This document shows positions 1 through 10,140 of a DNA stretch of 64,000 nucleotides, in pieces (position 1 is the stretch's first letter; every line of letters starts with the position of its first letter). The position numbers and the translations under genes were made by a program. The stretch is taken from NCBI RefSeq assembly GCF_029962835.1, contig NC_080584.1:80876862-80940861 (forward strand). The letters run 5' to 3'. This stretch comes from Magnolia sinica. Taxonomy: Eukaryota > Streptophyta > Magnoliopsida > Magnoliales > Magnoliaceae. A model generated the notes under the pieces. That model did no database searches, had not been told where the DNA came from, and saw only the letters and a list, made by a program, of their open reading frames with translations.

Positions 1-150
1 GATTCAATCACCACTGTTTTCTGTTGTGTGGTCTACTTAAGATTTGGGTCAGCTTCGCTCCTGGGATCATGTCCTAAAATGAGCGTTCAAAATTGTTGGA
101 CGGTGTGGATTTAAGCCACATACATCACTGTGAGCCCCACAGTCAGGGGT
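1..150. repeat. Foldback MITE (Mutator-like family F1), right half only
   Basis: This is the right half of the most abundant repeat in the window. It runs from a 'ttcaatcaccactgtttt' motif through a 'cctaaaatga' motif to an end like 'catacatcactgtgagcccc'. The same order occurs in the right arms of the complete copies at 3548-3965, 21180-21718 and 23716-24272. The left half lies outside the window. Family assignment rests on homology to the copy at 23716, which has long inverted repeats and a 9-bp target duplication. Confidence 0.7.
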
Positions 151-1450
151 CCCACCCACCTCGGTGGATCCGGGGTCTCACCAAATCCGCTCCCGTGCTC
201 CACGCGGTGGTACTTGGATTTTTCGAATCCCAAATTCCATGCCTCGAATTCCTTCGAATTCCAACATAGCACATGCTATTTTACTTCCCAACCCATACTT
301 ACATAATAGCTCTTTAATAACGCATTTTGACTTTATCTTTCTCGTAATCTCAAATCCCTAAAAAGGGTCTGTTTTGTATGGATTTCTCAAGCACGCAATT
401 TCACTCTCACGTGCCTCGAGAAAAATCCCACCATTCATTCACTGGCCTCGATAACTATGAATCACACATTAAAAAGATGCCCTCATTTAGCCCATTCCTC
501 GATAACTACAAATTACACATAACTCGCCACACTTGCCATGGTGGGACGTGTGAGGTGGGCCAGGCAGGACAGGTTGGGGCTGATACATGTAAGGCAGGTA
601 TCTGATGGACCTGATTTGATTTAACAGTCATGGGTCCAATTTCTCATACCCAAAATGATTTAGTATCCATTGAGCTGATTAGGTCCAGTTAATTTTAATA
701 CACGAGCAGATTGAGACGGCCCCACTGTGATGTGCTGCTAAAATCCAATCTAACCATCAGATGCATTACACCATGTTAGGCTTAGGGGTCAAAAATCAGG
801 CCAATAGGTGATTCATGTTAGCCACACGATGTGGAACAAAAGAGAGGAGAACTTCCACCCTTGATTTTGTAGGGGCCCAACTACTACACAAATGGTTTTT
901 TTTTTTCTTTTCTTTTCAAATGCTGCCTCCAGGACATATGTACGGCTAAATGGTCCAGATCCCACATACAAAACACAGTGGGTCCATAAAAAAAACAAGT
1001 GTGAGTGTTTTGCTTTCCAACAATTTTCCCTGGTGTGGCCCACATAAATTCCTGATCAGCCTCGTTCATAAGCCAATTTCCTAACATTTTTTTTTATGCA
1101 TCTGATGGCCGGAGTGGATGTAGTATATACAGTACTCCGGTGTTGTCAGGAACCTAAGAATGTAGTCGTTCCATTTATAAGACGGGGCCACAGATATACA
1201 TAGAAACGGAGTGCTAAAAAATTATGACTTCAGTGAGCACGTTGATGCACAGGCACAAGGAGGATCATTTTATGGATGGTCTGAATCCTAGCAACATGTC
1301 ATATAGGCGTCCCATGATGATTTTCATGTGGATCTTGAGGATGGAGTCTATAACTAAGCATTCTTAGTTTATTTCTATCATTTATTGAGATCAAGAGGTC
1401 AACCAATATGTGAGTTTCCACCCTTGAGAGAGAGAGAGAGTATATATAGG
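151..1450. other. Intergenic, decayed MITE sequence, no gene seen
   Basis: No supported gene. The short open frames here have no recognisable domains and sit in sequence of the 'gatgtggaac...cacccttgattttgtaggggcc' style, which resembles the interior of the X MITE family at 24440-26240 and 26946-28470. A poly-T run lies near 897-920. Confidence 0.5.
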
Positions 1451-2398
<948 letters not shown>

Positions 2399-2407
2399 TA
2401 TATATAA

Positions 2408-2910
2408 GGAAATGGTTCTATGAGGTCGACTCATGGGAACTTTCCATGAGGTCAAGCTTTGTGGGCCCACCGTGATGTATGTTGAACATTTATCCCATCA
2501 GTCAGACGTGCCATTTCATGGTGGGCCACAGGTTTAAAAATCAAGTCAAACCATGACTTGAGTGGGCTACACCACATACAACAGTTGAGAGGGATTACTC
2601 TCCCATTAAAACATTCATAATCATTTATTGGGCCCACTGAGATGTGATTCACAAATCCAGCACATCTATTGTGTGTCCCACTTGGATGAGGGGTCATACC
2701 AAGTTTTAGCCGCATCCAAAACTCAGGTGAGCCACTACAAGTGCTTTCATATGTTTTAAGCATGTCTTCAGGTATGGCCCAACTGAATTCCATATAATGC
2801 TGATTTTTGGCATATCCCGAAACCTAAAGGGGACCCATCAAATGCATGGTGTGATTTTCGATGCACATCATGGTGAGTCCCACACAACTCGACCTCATAG
2901 TGCCATTTCC
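2408..2910. mobile_element. Micron-like MITE (family M), copy 1
   Basis: Terminal inverted repeats begin GGAAATGGTTCTATGAGG on the left, and read GGAAATGGCACTATGAGG on the right after reverse complement. Both are followed by the GTCGA motif. The left end abuts TA-rich DNA. Related full copies lie at 26310-26858 and 28523-29060 and a right end at 57465-57516. Internal sequence is non-coding, with 'cgtgatgtatgttgaacat' near the left end and its inverse near the right. No transposase. Confidence 0.7.
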
Positions 2911-3002
2911 TACACATGCATGCAACCTTAAGTGTGAACCTTGATGTAAGATGAGGATTGCATATTGACAGCGCTCGAAGTAAGGTAGCTACTCACAGTG
3001 CT

Positions 3003-3450
3003 TTGTGGGCCCCATCATGATGTATGTATCCTATTCATGCCTTCCATCCATTTTCCAAGCTATTTTATGGCATGAACCCCAAAAATGAGTAACATCCAAA
3101 TCTCATATGGACCACACCACAAGAAAGAGTGGTGATTGAACACTTACATTTAAGAACTTCTTAGGATCCACAAAAGTTTTGGATTAAGTTGATATTTTCG
3201 TTTTATCTTCATGCAGGTGTGCATGACTTAATCAACAGGTTAGATAACAAATAAACATTACAATGAGCCCTAGGAAGTTTTCAATGGTGGGTATTCAACC
3301 GCCACTATTTTTTATTTTTTTATTTTTTTGTGGTGTGGTCCACTCGAGATCTGGATTTCCCTCATTTTTAGGCTAGTAATATATAAGAATCTGAAAAAAC
3401 AATCAATAAAACACAAATATATCATGGGGGGCCAATATAGTACTCTCTTT
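3003..3450. repeat. Foldback MITE F1, near-complete copy
   Basis: Left arm 'gggccccatcatgatgtatg' and right arm 'atatatcatggggggccaa' are inverted copies of each other. The interior has the family order (accacaccac, ttgaacactta, cttcttagg, aagttttggat, inverse set). It is somewhat deleted compared with the copy at 3548. Confidence 0.65.
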
Positions 3451-3547
3451 AGCCACCTTGCAACACAAGTTGTCAGTACGCAATCTGCTTCTTGGATTCT
3501 CATGAGGAAACAAATTGCCACTAGCCAATGGCTAGTGGTTGGTGCTA

Positions 3548-3965
3548 TGTGGGCCCCACCATGATGTATGAGTTTCATCCATACCATCCACCCATTCTTC
3601 CGGATCATTTTATGGTATGAGCCTAGAAATGAGGTTGATCCAAATCTCAAGTTGGCCACACAGTGTTGATTGAACACCTACTATTAAAAACTTCTTAGGG
3701 GCCATGAAAAGTTTTGGATCAAGCTGATATATATTTTTCTCTTCATCCAAGTCTGTATGACCTAATCAACAAGTTGGCTTATTATAGTGGGCCCTAGGAG
3801 GTTTTTAATAGTACACATTCAATCACTACTGTTTTCGCATGGTGTGGTCCATATGAGATTTAGATCTACCTCATTTTTGGAATCAAGCCCTAAAATTATC
3901 TTTTAAAATGGATGGATGGCGTGAATAAAACACATACATCATGGTGGGGTCCACATAGCACTGAT
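3548..3965. repeat. Foldback MITE F1, complete copy
   Basis: A long palindromic element. It opens with 'gtgggccccaccatgatgta' and closes with 'acatacatcatggtggggtc'. The whole interior is arranged as two inverted halves around about 3750. It holds no coding sequence. Neighbouring 'ccactagccaatggctagtgg' motifs belong to the outer inverted repeat seen in other copies. Confidence 0.75.
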
Positions 3966-4218
3966 CACTATCTGCATGGCTAGTGGCCGCGTCACTAGCC
4001 AAACTGCATCCCAAGCCAAACCACATACTACAAATTTTAATACTATTAATTTTATGAAATCTAATGCTTCTAGGGCTTCTAGGTACAATTATAAGAAATT
4101 TTCATATAAAAAAAAAATCATATCAAATGTATTGTGGATAAAAAGTTATTCACGAAACAAGTTAAAATTTTAATTAATATGAGATTTTACACATAACAAG
4201 CAATACTATGCTCCAAAT

Positions 4219-5378
4219 CTACTTTAGAATATTTGGGACGTTAATACTCTCAAAGTATACATTTGCAGTTGGGTACTTAGAACTATAGAAAGCATTGGTG
4301 ACATCATAATACACTTCTAAAGATTCGCAAACTACTCTTGCCATTTCCCATTCACTTTCATTTGGTACTACTTGAAAATTTGAATCTTGCTCTGTTAAAT
4401 GAAAGAATACATCCTTATATATTAAGGCGGATTCCAACATCAAATATATAGAATTTCACCTATTTGGCACATCAAAATGTAACTGTTTCATGCATGAGAT
4501 CTTCGGTTGCTTGATAATTTCTTTAAAGCTCTCCAAACGAGCTTGTAATCATTTCAAATACTTTGTGGCTTCACAAATTTTACATAATGGACCACTTATT
4601 ACCTTCAACCATTCTTTCACAATCAAATTGCGAATATAAGCGCAACATCTTACATGAAAAAACTCACCCTTAAGTGGAAGAGCCGTCTTAAATTGTTTAA
4701 GTAATTTGCTAATAACAATATTATTAGCACTAAGATTATCCAAAGTTATTGAAAATAACTCATTGCTAATTCCTCCCATTCACTCAAACAGCATCGCTAA
4801 GAGCAACACCCGAATTAAGAGGTGGAACCATCTTGAAACTAACAAGCCTTCTTTGTAATACAGTCCATATCTATGTAAAATGTGGTAAAGCTTATGTAAC
4901 CTAAGGTTTGGTTGGAAGTTCACATATCTGTTGTAAGCCTCACATGCCCTCACATCTCAATAAAAATTTCATCATTTTCATCTTTTCTTCTTAATACCCC
5001 ATAATCCAATCACTAATAAGTGTACTTGACATAGGCTTGAATTTAGGTTGCAACTCAGTAAAAAATGATCTAAAATAATAATTCTCAACATCCTTAAATG
5101 AATACTCAATCACAATAAATACTTTTATAAGGGTTCTACGACTGTGTTCTTGATTAAACATGTGTATTAAGTTTAGGAACCCCTTGACTACTTATAGCCG
5201 ATCCTATAATTAGATATTTTCTATTATGATACACATCTTTCATACATTTCGTAAGCTGCTTCTTAAGCTGGTTCATTCCATTAGTACTATAGGCTGAGAG
5301 AATTTGATTGCAATGGTTGTATTGAGCTTTAACCACTCTCTCATTACATAATCTTGTGAAGTCATGCCAAACTACCAA
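4219..5378 (-). pseudogene. Decayed hAT (RICESLEEPER-type, BED zinc finger) transposase
   Basis: Three pieces on the minus strand line up in the order of a plant hAT transposase. 5378-5154 resembles a BED finger (WHDFTRL... NHCNQILSAYS... LKKQL) in which a zinc-binding Cys and His are lost. 4779-4549 has the catalytic-core motif LDNLSANN followed by FHVRCCAYIRNLIVKEWLK. 4443-4219 has the helical segment WEMARVVCESLEVYYDVTNAFY. Stops and frameshifts separate the pieces. The C-terminal hAT dimerisation domain was not found. The element is dead. The assignment comes from motif order and is fairly secure; the subfamily name is from general knowledge. Confidence 0.75.
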
Positions 5379-5454
5379 TTAGAACATACTAGTGAGCAAA
5401 ATAATGAGAGTGCGATTGAGTGAACCAACAAGAGTGTGAACCAGTGAGATAGAA

Positions 5455-5456
<2 letters not shown>

Positions 5457-5500
<44 letters not shown>
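5457..5500. repeat. (GT)n microsatellite
   Basis: About 44 bases of GT. A shorter GT/GC tract follows at 5539-5562. The long open frames on the minus strand here are translated repeats, not genes. Confidence 0.95.
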
Positions 5501-5502
<2 letters not shown>

Positions 5503-5778
5503 CGTGTGTGTGAGAGAGAGGTGCAGTGAGATAGAATTGTGTGTGTGTGTGTGCGCGCGCGCAAGTGCGTGTGTGAGAGAGAGGTGCACGATGTTGATAA
5601 TCCGTTTCCTTATTTCGCACTTTTAACATAGGAAAAAATATGTAAAAAGTTAGTTGGAGCCCACCGTGATGTTTGAGAGAAATCCATCATGTCCATCCGT
5701 ATCATTGTAAGATATGGGCGAAAAAATGAGGCAGATCCAAAATTCAAATAGTCATTACAATAAGAAATAGTGATGATT

Positions 5779-5906
5779 TTTTATTTTTTATTTTACACAC
5801 GCACACACACCCCACCCCCACACACTCAAGCTGGTGGAATTTCACCACTTATGGGTACTCGAATCCTTGACCGGAAGTTGAAACTCCTGAGAGTCTACCA
5901 CCCGAG
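5779..5906 (-). mobile_element. tRNA-derived SINE, copy 1 (5' truncated)
   Basis: Read on the minus strand, it has an A-box-like 'cgggtggtagactctcagg', a B-box region 'ggattcgagtac', then a GT-rich stretch and an A-rich tail. The tail appears as poly-T on the + strand at 5779-5795. It is flanked by a perfect 33-bp direct repeat (5746-5778 and 5907-5939), long for a SINE but diagnostic of target-primed insertion. Related copies lie at 29382-29522 and 49503-49653. Compared with those, this copy lacks the first bases of the 5' end. Confidence 0.75.
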
Positions 5907-6109
5907 AAATAGTCATTACAATAAGAAATAGTGATGATTAAACATCAACCATTAAAACATATGTGGGGCCACAAAAGTTTTGGATGAGTCCAATATATTG
6001 ACTTTTCAATTCATCCATACGTTATGAATGGTATGGATGCCACATAAACATTCAGAAGGCATTTGCTAACTCACTTTTTCTCGTTGGAGGGCGCCCCAAT
6101 TAAGTTTTA

Positions 6110-6712
6110 GGAGTCGTTTGGCATCGTGGATTGGAGGGGATTGGAGGGGGTTTCAATTTCCCTTGGTTGTTTGGCAGCATAAAGTAACGGGGGGTTTCTA
6201 ATCCCCTCTTTGAGGGGTTTGCAATCCACCGGGAGAGCTCATATTACACCTAAAATCATTTCAATAGTTGCAGGTGTAACATGTGTGCCATTGTACACTA
6301 TCATTCTATTGGGCACCACTATCCAAACATTGTCTATGTAAATCAACACCGTCCAAACATTGTCCATGTTAATCAATGATTAAAAATTGTTGGTTAGTCA
6401 CTCAGACATGATCTTGTGCTTGTGGTCCATCCGAGACTTAGAATTTCATCATTTTCAGGCAAAGCAAATATTTCAGCGGGCTTATCACAACCATAGTGTC
6501 AAAAATTATATATCTCACTAATTAGAGATATTAAAATTGATTTAGCAATTAAATTTAAACCCCTATAAATATACCATCCATAGGTATTTTTGAATTGAAG
6601 TTGATTCACACTCCAACGGTGCCAAACACACGGGGATGATTGCCAATCCATGGGGTTTCCAATCCTGGTTCCGAATTCACGGGGTTCCAAATCCATGCTC
6701 CCAAACAGGCCC
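6110..6712. mobile_element. Tourist-like PIF/Harbinger MITE
   Basis: Ends GGAGTCGTTTGG (6110) and CCAAACAGGCCC (ending 6712) form an imperfect terminal inverted repeat. Both sides carry the target duplication TTA (6107-6109 and 6713-6715), as expected for PIF/Harbinger. The interior is 'ggattggaggggattgg'-type at both ends. No transposase. It is inserted in the foldback MITE around it. Confidence 0.8.
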
Positions 6713-6897
6713 TTAGATCTACCTCATATTTTTTACCCATATTTTAAAATGATATGAAAAAATAGATGAGCATAGTGGATTCTCCCAAACATCAAAGGTG
6801 GCCCCCGTAGAGTAGCTAATCCACTACAAAAAATTCAAAAGGCATCCCATGTAGATTTATAGGGATTTCAAGTGGTGAATCAATTATTTAGATTTGG

Positions 6898-7262
6898 TAT
6901 ATTGATTTTGCGCCTCACCATAATGTATGTTTCATGTACACCCTATCCATCCAATTTTTATCACCTCACGCACGCATCATCACTATAGAAACCTTCCTAG
7001 GGTCCACCGTGATGTTTATTTTCCATCCAACCTATTCGTAAGGTCACACAAGTTGATGAAGTGAAAACACATATCAGCTGCAAACTTTTGTAGCACAAGA
7101 AGTTTTCAATGGTGGTTTCAATCCCCACGATTTTTCGTGGCGTGGTCCACATGAGATTTGAATCTGGCTTAGTTTTTATTTCATGCCTTAAAATGTCCTA
7201 AGAAACAATGGATGAATGGTGTAGATGTAACACATAAATTATGATAGCCCCACAGAACTTTG
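6898..7262. repeat. Foldback MITE F1, deleted copy
   Basis: Left arm 'gcctcaccataatgtatg' and right arm 'cacataaattatgatagccc' are inverted. The left half is shortened between about 6965 and 7000. Confidence 0.55.
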
Positions 7263-7329
7263 CCATGACGTGGTACTCACGATTGCATACTGGGTAACTC
7301 AGGAGGCTCTTATTGTAATGTGTAAACTA

Positions 7330-7765
7330 TGTTGGGCCCACTGTGAATTTATGTGGTTTATCCACACCGTCCATCCATTTTTCCAGATCATTTTAGTGGT
7401 TGATCCCAAAATTGAAGCTTATCCAAAGATCAAGTGTACCATACCACAGGAAACAGTGGAAATAATGATTTCCACCGTGGAAACGTTTATGGCCATACAA
7501 TGATGTTTATTTGTCATCCAAGCTTCTCATAAGATCACACAAACATGGATGAATGGAAAAAACAAATATAAGATTAATCCAAAACTTTTATAACCCCTAA
7601 AAAATTTTCAACAGTAGACATTCAATTCACACTTGGTTTCTTATCGGTGGTCCATTTTAGCTTTCTAAATGCCTTTTTTTTTTTGTTAGGGATAAGACCC
7701 TAAAATTACCTGTTAAAATGTATGTACAGATTGGATAAAATATATAAACCATAATGGACCTCACG
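7330..7765. repeat. Foldback MITE F1, complete copy
   Basis: 'gttgggcccactgtgaattt' and 'tatataaaccataatggacc' mark the two inverted ends. The interior follows the family order. The 77-codon open frame at 7270-7503 is a read-through of the repeat and not a gene. Confidence 0.6.
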
Positions 7766-7785
7766 GATTTTACTCAATTCGCTTA

Positions 7786-8386
7786 GGGCCTGTTTGGCCG
7801 GCTGGATTAGGTGGGCTTAGGTGGGATGGAATTGCATGTGGTCTTGTGCCAATTCCACTCCATGTTTGGGAAGAGCGGAAAAGCTTGGAAGTATGCTAGA
7901 TGGAACTGTATCGGATCTCGTGCTAATATTACTCAATGTTAGCAAGTTGTATAGGTCCCACCATGATGTGTGGGCTATATCCACACCGTCCACCCATTTT
8001 TTGAGATCATTTTAGAGCATGGACCAAAAATCCAAGTAGATTTAAAGCTCAAGTGGACCCCACGATAGAAAGCAATGGGGATTGAATACTTACCGTTGAA
8101 AATTGCTTTGGGGCCACATAAGTTTTGGATCTGCCTCATTTTTAGGCATCGGCCTAAAAATGAGGTTACAAAACAAATGAACAGTCTAGATATAACACAT
8201 GTGTGTTATTGTCAATAATTTCAAATGATGATGGGTATATCCTTTCAATGTACCACCGTATTACAAACAAAAAAGGCAATTAAGCTTATCCCACGGCACC
8301 AGGTAACAGTCCCTGTCATGGGTAATAATGATGTTTTTAAAATCCCATCCCACCTAATACCGTGGGATCGGTCCGGCCAAACAGGC
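7786..8386. mobile_element. Tourist-like MITE with a nested F1 fragment
   Basis: Left end GGGCCTGTTTGGCCGG with TTA before it (7783-7785). The right end is the inverse CCGGCCAAACAGGC. The right end lacks the final bases and the second TTA because it runs straight into the minisatellite ('aatccgcctcc'). An F1 piece occupies about 7953-8215. Confidence 0.65.
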
Positions 8387-8429
8387 AATCCGCCTCCGGT
8401 ACTTACCTAGATGTTGCGCTGTACTGCAC

Positions 8430-8960
8430 TCACTCTATTGGACGCGGATTGCGTCCAACCCCGCTGGACGGGATGGGATTGCGTTCTGCCCCTGCCCGGA
8501 TGGTCAGTTCTATCCATTGGACGGGGGTTGCGTCCTACCCCCGCCGCACGGTCAGTTCTATTCATTGGACGGGGATTGCGTCAAATGGATTGTGTCCTAC
8601 CCCCGCCCGAACGGCCAGTTCTATCCATTTGATGTGGATTGCTTCCTACCCCCGCCCGGACAGGACGCGGATTGCGTACTACCCCGGCCCGAATGGTCAG
8701 TTCTAATCATTGCACGGGGACTGCGTCAAATGGATTGTGTCCTACCCCCGTTCGGACGGTCAGTTCTATCCATTGGACGCGGATTGCTTCCTACCCCCGC
8801 CCGGACGGGACGCGGATTGCATACTACCCCCGCCCGTCCCTGTCTCCCAACGGGCAGTTCCATTCAATCTATTGGAAGCGGATTGCGTCCTACGCCGCCC
8901 GGACGAGACGCGGTTTGCGTGCTACCCCTGCCTGTCCCTATCTCCCAACGGGCAGTTCTG
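8430..8960. repeat. GC-rich imperfect minisatellite built on MITE-terminus sequence
   Basis: Seven imperfect units of about 48-99 bp begin at roughly 8437, 8514, 8562, 8625, 8707, 8770 and 8869. Each opens with a version of 'cattggacgcggattgcgtc', contains 'ctacccccgcccggac' and closes with 'ggtcagttctatc' or 'gggcagttc'. Larger units contain an extra 'ggacgcggattgc' or 'gtcaaatggattgtgtcc' block, so there is higher-order structure. The repeat keeps long open frames in all three + frames. These are products of repeat composition rather than proteins. Confidence 0.85.
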
Positions 8961-9103
8961 TGGGTGGGCCCACCGTGATGTATCTGTACATCCAAGCCGT
9001 TTATCTCTTTTCTCAAGTTATATTAAGTCATTAACACAAAAATGAGGCAGATCCAATGCTTAACTGGACCGTACCAAATAATAAGCTTGGTTGTATTATA
9101 ATA

Positions 9104-9108
9104 CGCGT
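9104..9108. repeat. Target-site duplication of element 1, left
   Basis: CGCGT directly before TGTTGATGC. The partner is at 18647-18651. Confidence 0.9.
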
Positions 9109-9648
9109 TGTTGATGCAAATGTCTGGTTCGTCCTCCTAGACCCTTGTATGCCTGCATAGAAAGAGGACAAAGGAGACCCTGGCTCGAGCAGGGGACCCT
9201 CCGATGCCAAAGTTAGGCCTGGACTCTGGGTCTAAATGTATTGAAAGGTTTTTAAACCGAATTTTTTCGTACCTCTCAAGGTGACCGGGGTCCTTCTTTT
9301 ATAGCTACTGGGGCGTTCTGTCGCACAAGGATTCTCTTCCTGATACTGGGCGCGGGATCTTCTCCTGGGATCACGGAGATAGGATCGTGCCCATCTTGAG
9401 CCTTCATCCGATCCCGTGAGCTTCGGGGTCGGAGATCTTATCCCGAGATATCCGGGATGAGACTCGTCCTAGCGATGGTCGGTCTGGCAAGGTGGTCCGC
9501 CCGATGCGTGCCCGGGACGCTGATGACTCGTCCGAACCGACTCAACCTTTGTCTCGGTTTAGCGAATCATGCCTCGGTCTTGACACATCCTTCTGTGACC
9601 CGAGGCATTAAGTCCGAGTCTGCGGACTTGTATTTTTTATCCCCAACA
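9109..9648 (-). repeat. Element 1, 3' LTR (left on + strand)
   Basis: 540 bp, TGTT...AACA. Nearly identical to 18105-18646. In element orientation it has a TATA-like 'gctataaaagaagg' (about 9294-9307). Confidence 0.93.
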
Positions 9649-9668
9649 GTAAGCCCCCCCTACTCCGT
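9649..9668 (-). promoter_or_regulatory. Polypurine tract of element 1
   Basis: On the minus strand 'gagtagggggggcttac' abuts the TGTTGGGG start of the 3' LTR. This is the expected place for the plus-strand primer. Element 2 has lost this tract. Confidence 0.8.
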
Positions 9669-9953
9669 GTGTTTCATATGACACCTAGGAGTAGCGAGTT
9701 TTGAGTCGGTTCATAACCCAGTCCGAGACAGCAGGTGGTCATTTAATGCGTTCCATGCCGCCTCTGACGAGAGGCGGTTCGGTTCCTGACATCTCATGCG
9801 CCGTCAACCGTCAAGTCGCTCATCCCGCCAATGAGGGTTGGACACGTAGCAAGGACATTATTACCGTCAGTCGACGAGCGCCACGTGTCGAGTGGGGGAA
9901 TCGATGCAGGCGTCGAATCATTTCCTCATTAATTACTCCCGCCGTATGGCAAC

Positions 9954-9962
9954 CTTATAAAT
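9954..9962 (+). promoter_or_regulatory. TATA-like box ahead of the antisense gene of element 1
   Basis: 'ccttataaattgg' lies about 180 bp upstream of the antisense gene's ATG at 10141 and is followed by a pyrimidine-rich leader (10000-10130). It is a candidate promoter for a transcript opposite to gag-pol. The equivalent place in element 2 reads 'acctgagataacgtccgg', so the box is lost there. Confidence 0.45.
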
Positions 9963-10140
9963 TGGTGGGGGTCCCGCATTTTGAACTTCTATTGTCGTTC
10001 CTACTTTTCATTCCCTTTGGAGCCTTTTCAGTCTTTCATCTTCTTCCTTTCCTCTCTCTTAACCGTCAGCGCTTCCTTCCGCCATTTCCGTTTTCCTTTC
10101 TCCCTCCGGTGAGTTTCTCCTTCCTCTTTATTAGATAATA

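Larger units (their letters stand above)
5652..6810. repeat. Foldback MITE F1 interrupted by a SINE and a Tourist-like MITE
   Basis: Left arm starts near 5652 ('ggagcccaccgtgatgtttg'). The F1 text resumes after 5940 ('cattaaaacatatgtggggc') and again after 6715 ('gatctacctcatattttt'), ending near 6810. The two insertions are described separately. Both have clean target duplications, so this is a readable nested site: F1 first, then the SINE and the Tourist element in unknown order. Confidence 0.7.

Noticed and set aside
5372-5629. His/Thr-repeat open frames on the minus strand
   Set aside because: They are translations of the (GT)n microsatellite.
8362-9045. Overlapping open frames of 111-153 codons on the + strand
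   Set aside because: All three frames are open because the DNA is a GC-rich tandem repeat lacking stop codons. The translations are repeat-like with no domain.
9457-9681. 74-codon open frame in the left LTR of element 1, also seen in the other LTR copies
   Set aside because: It lies in LTR sequence on the strand opposite to the element's transcription, has no domain, and recurs only because the LTRs are copies.
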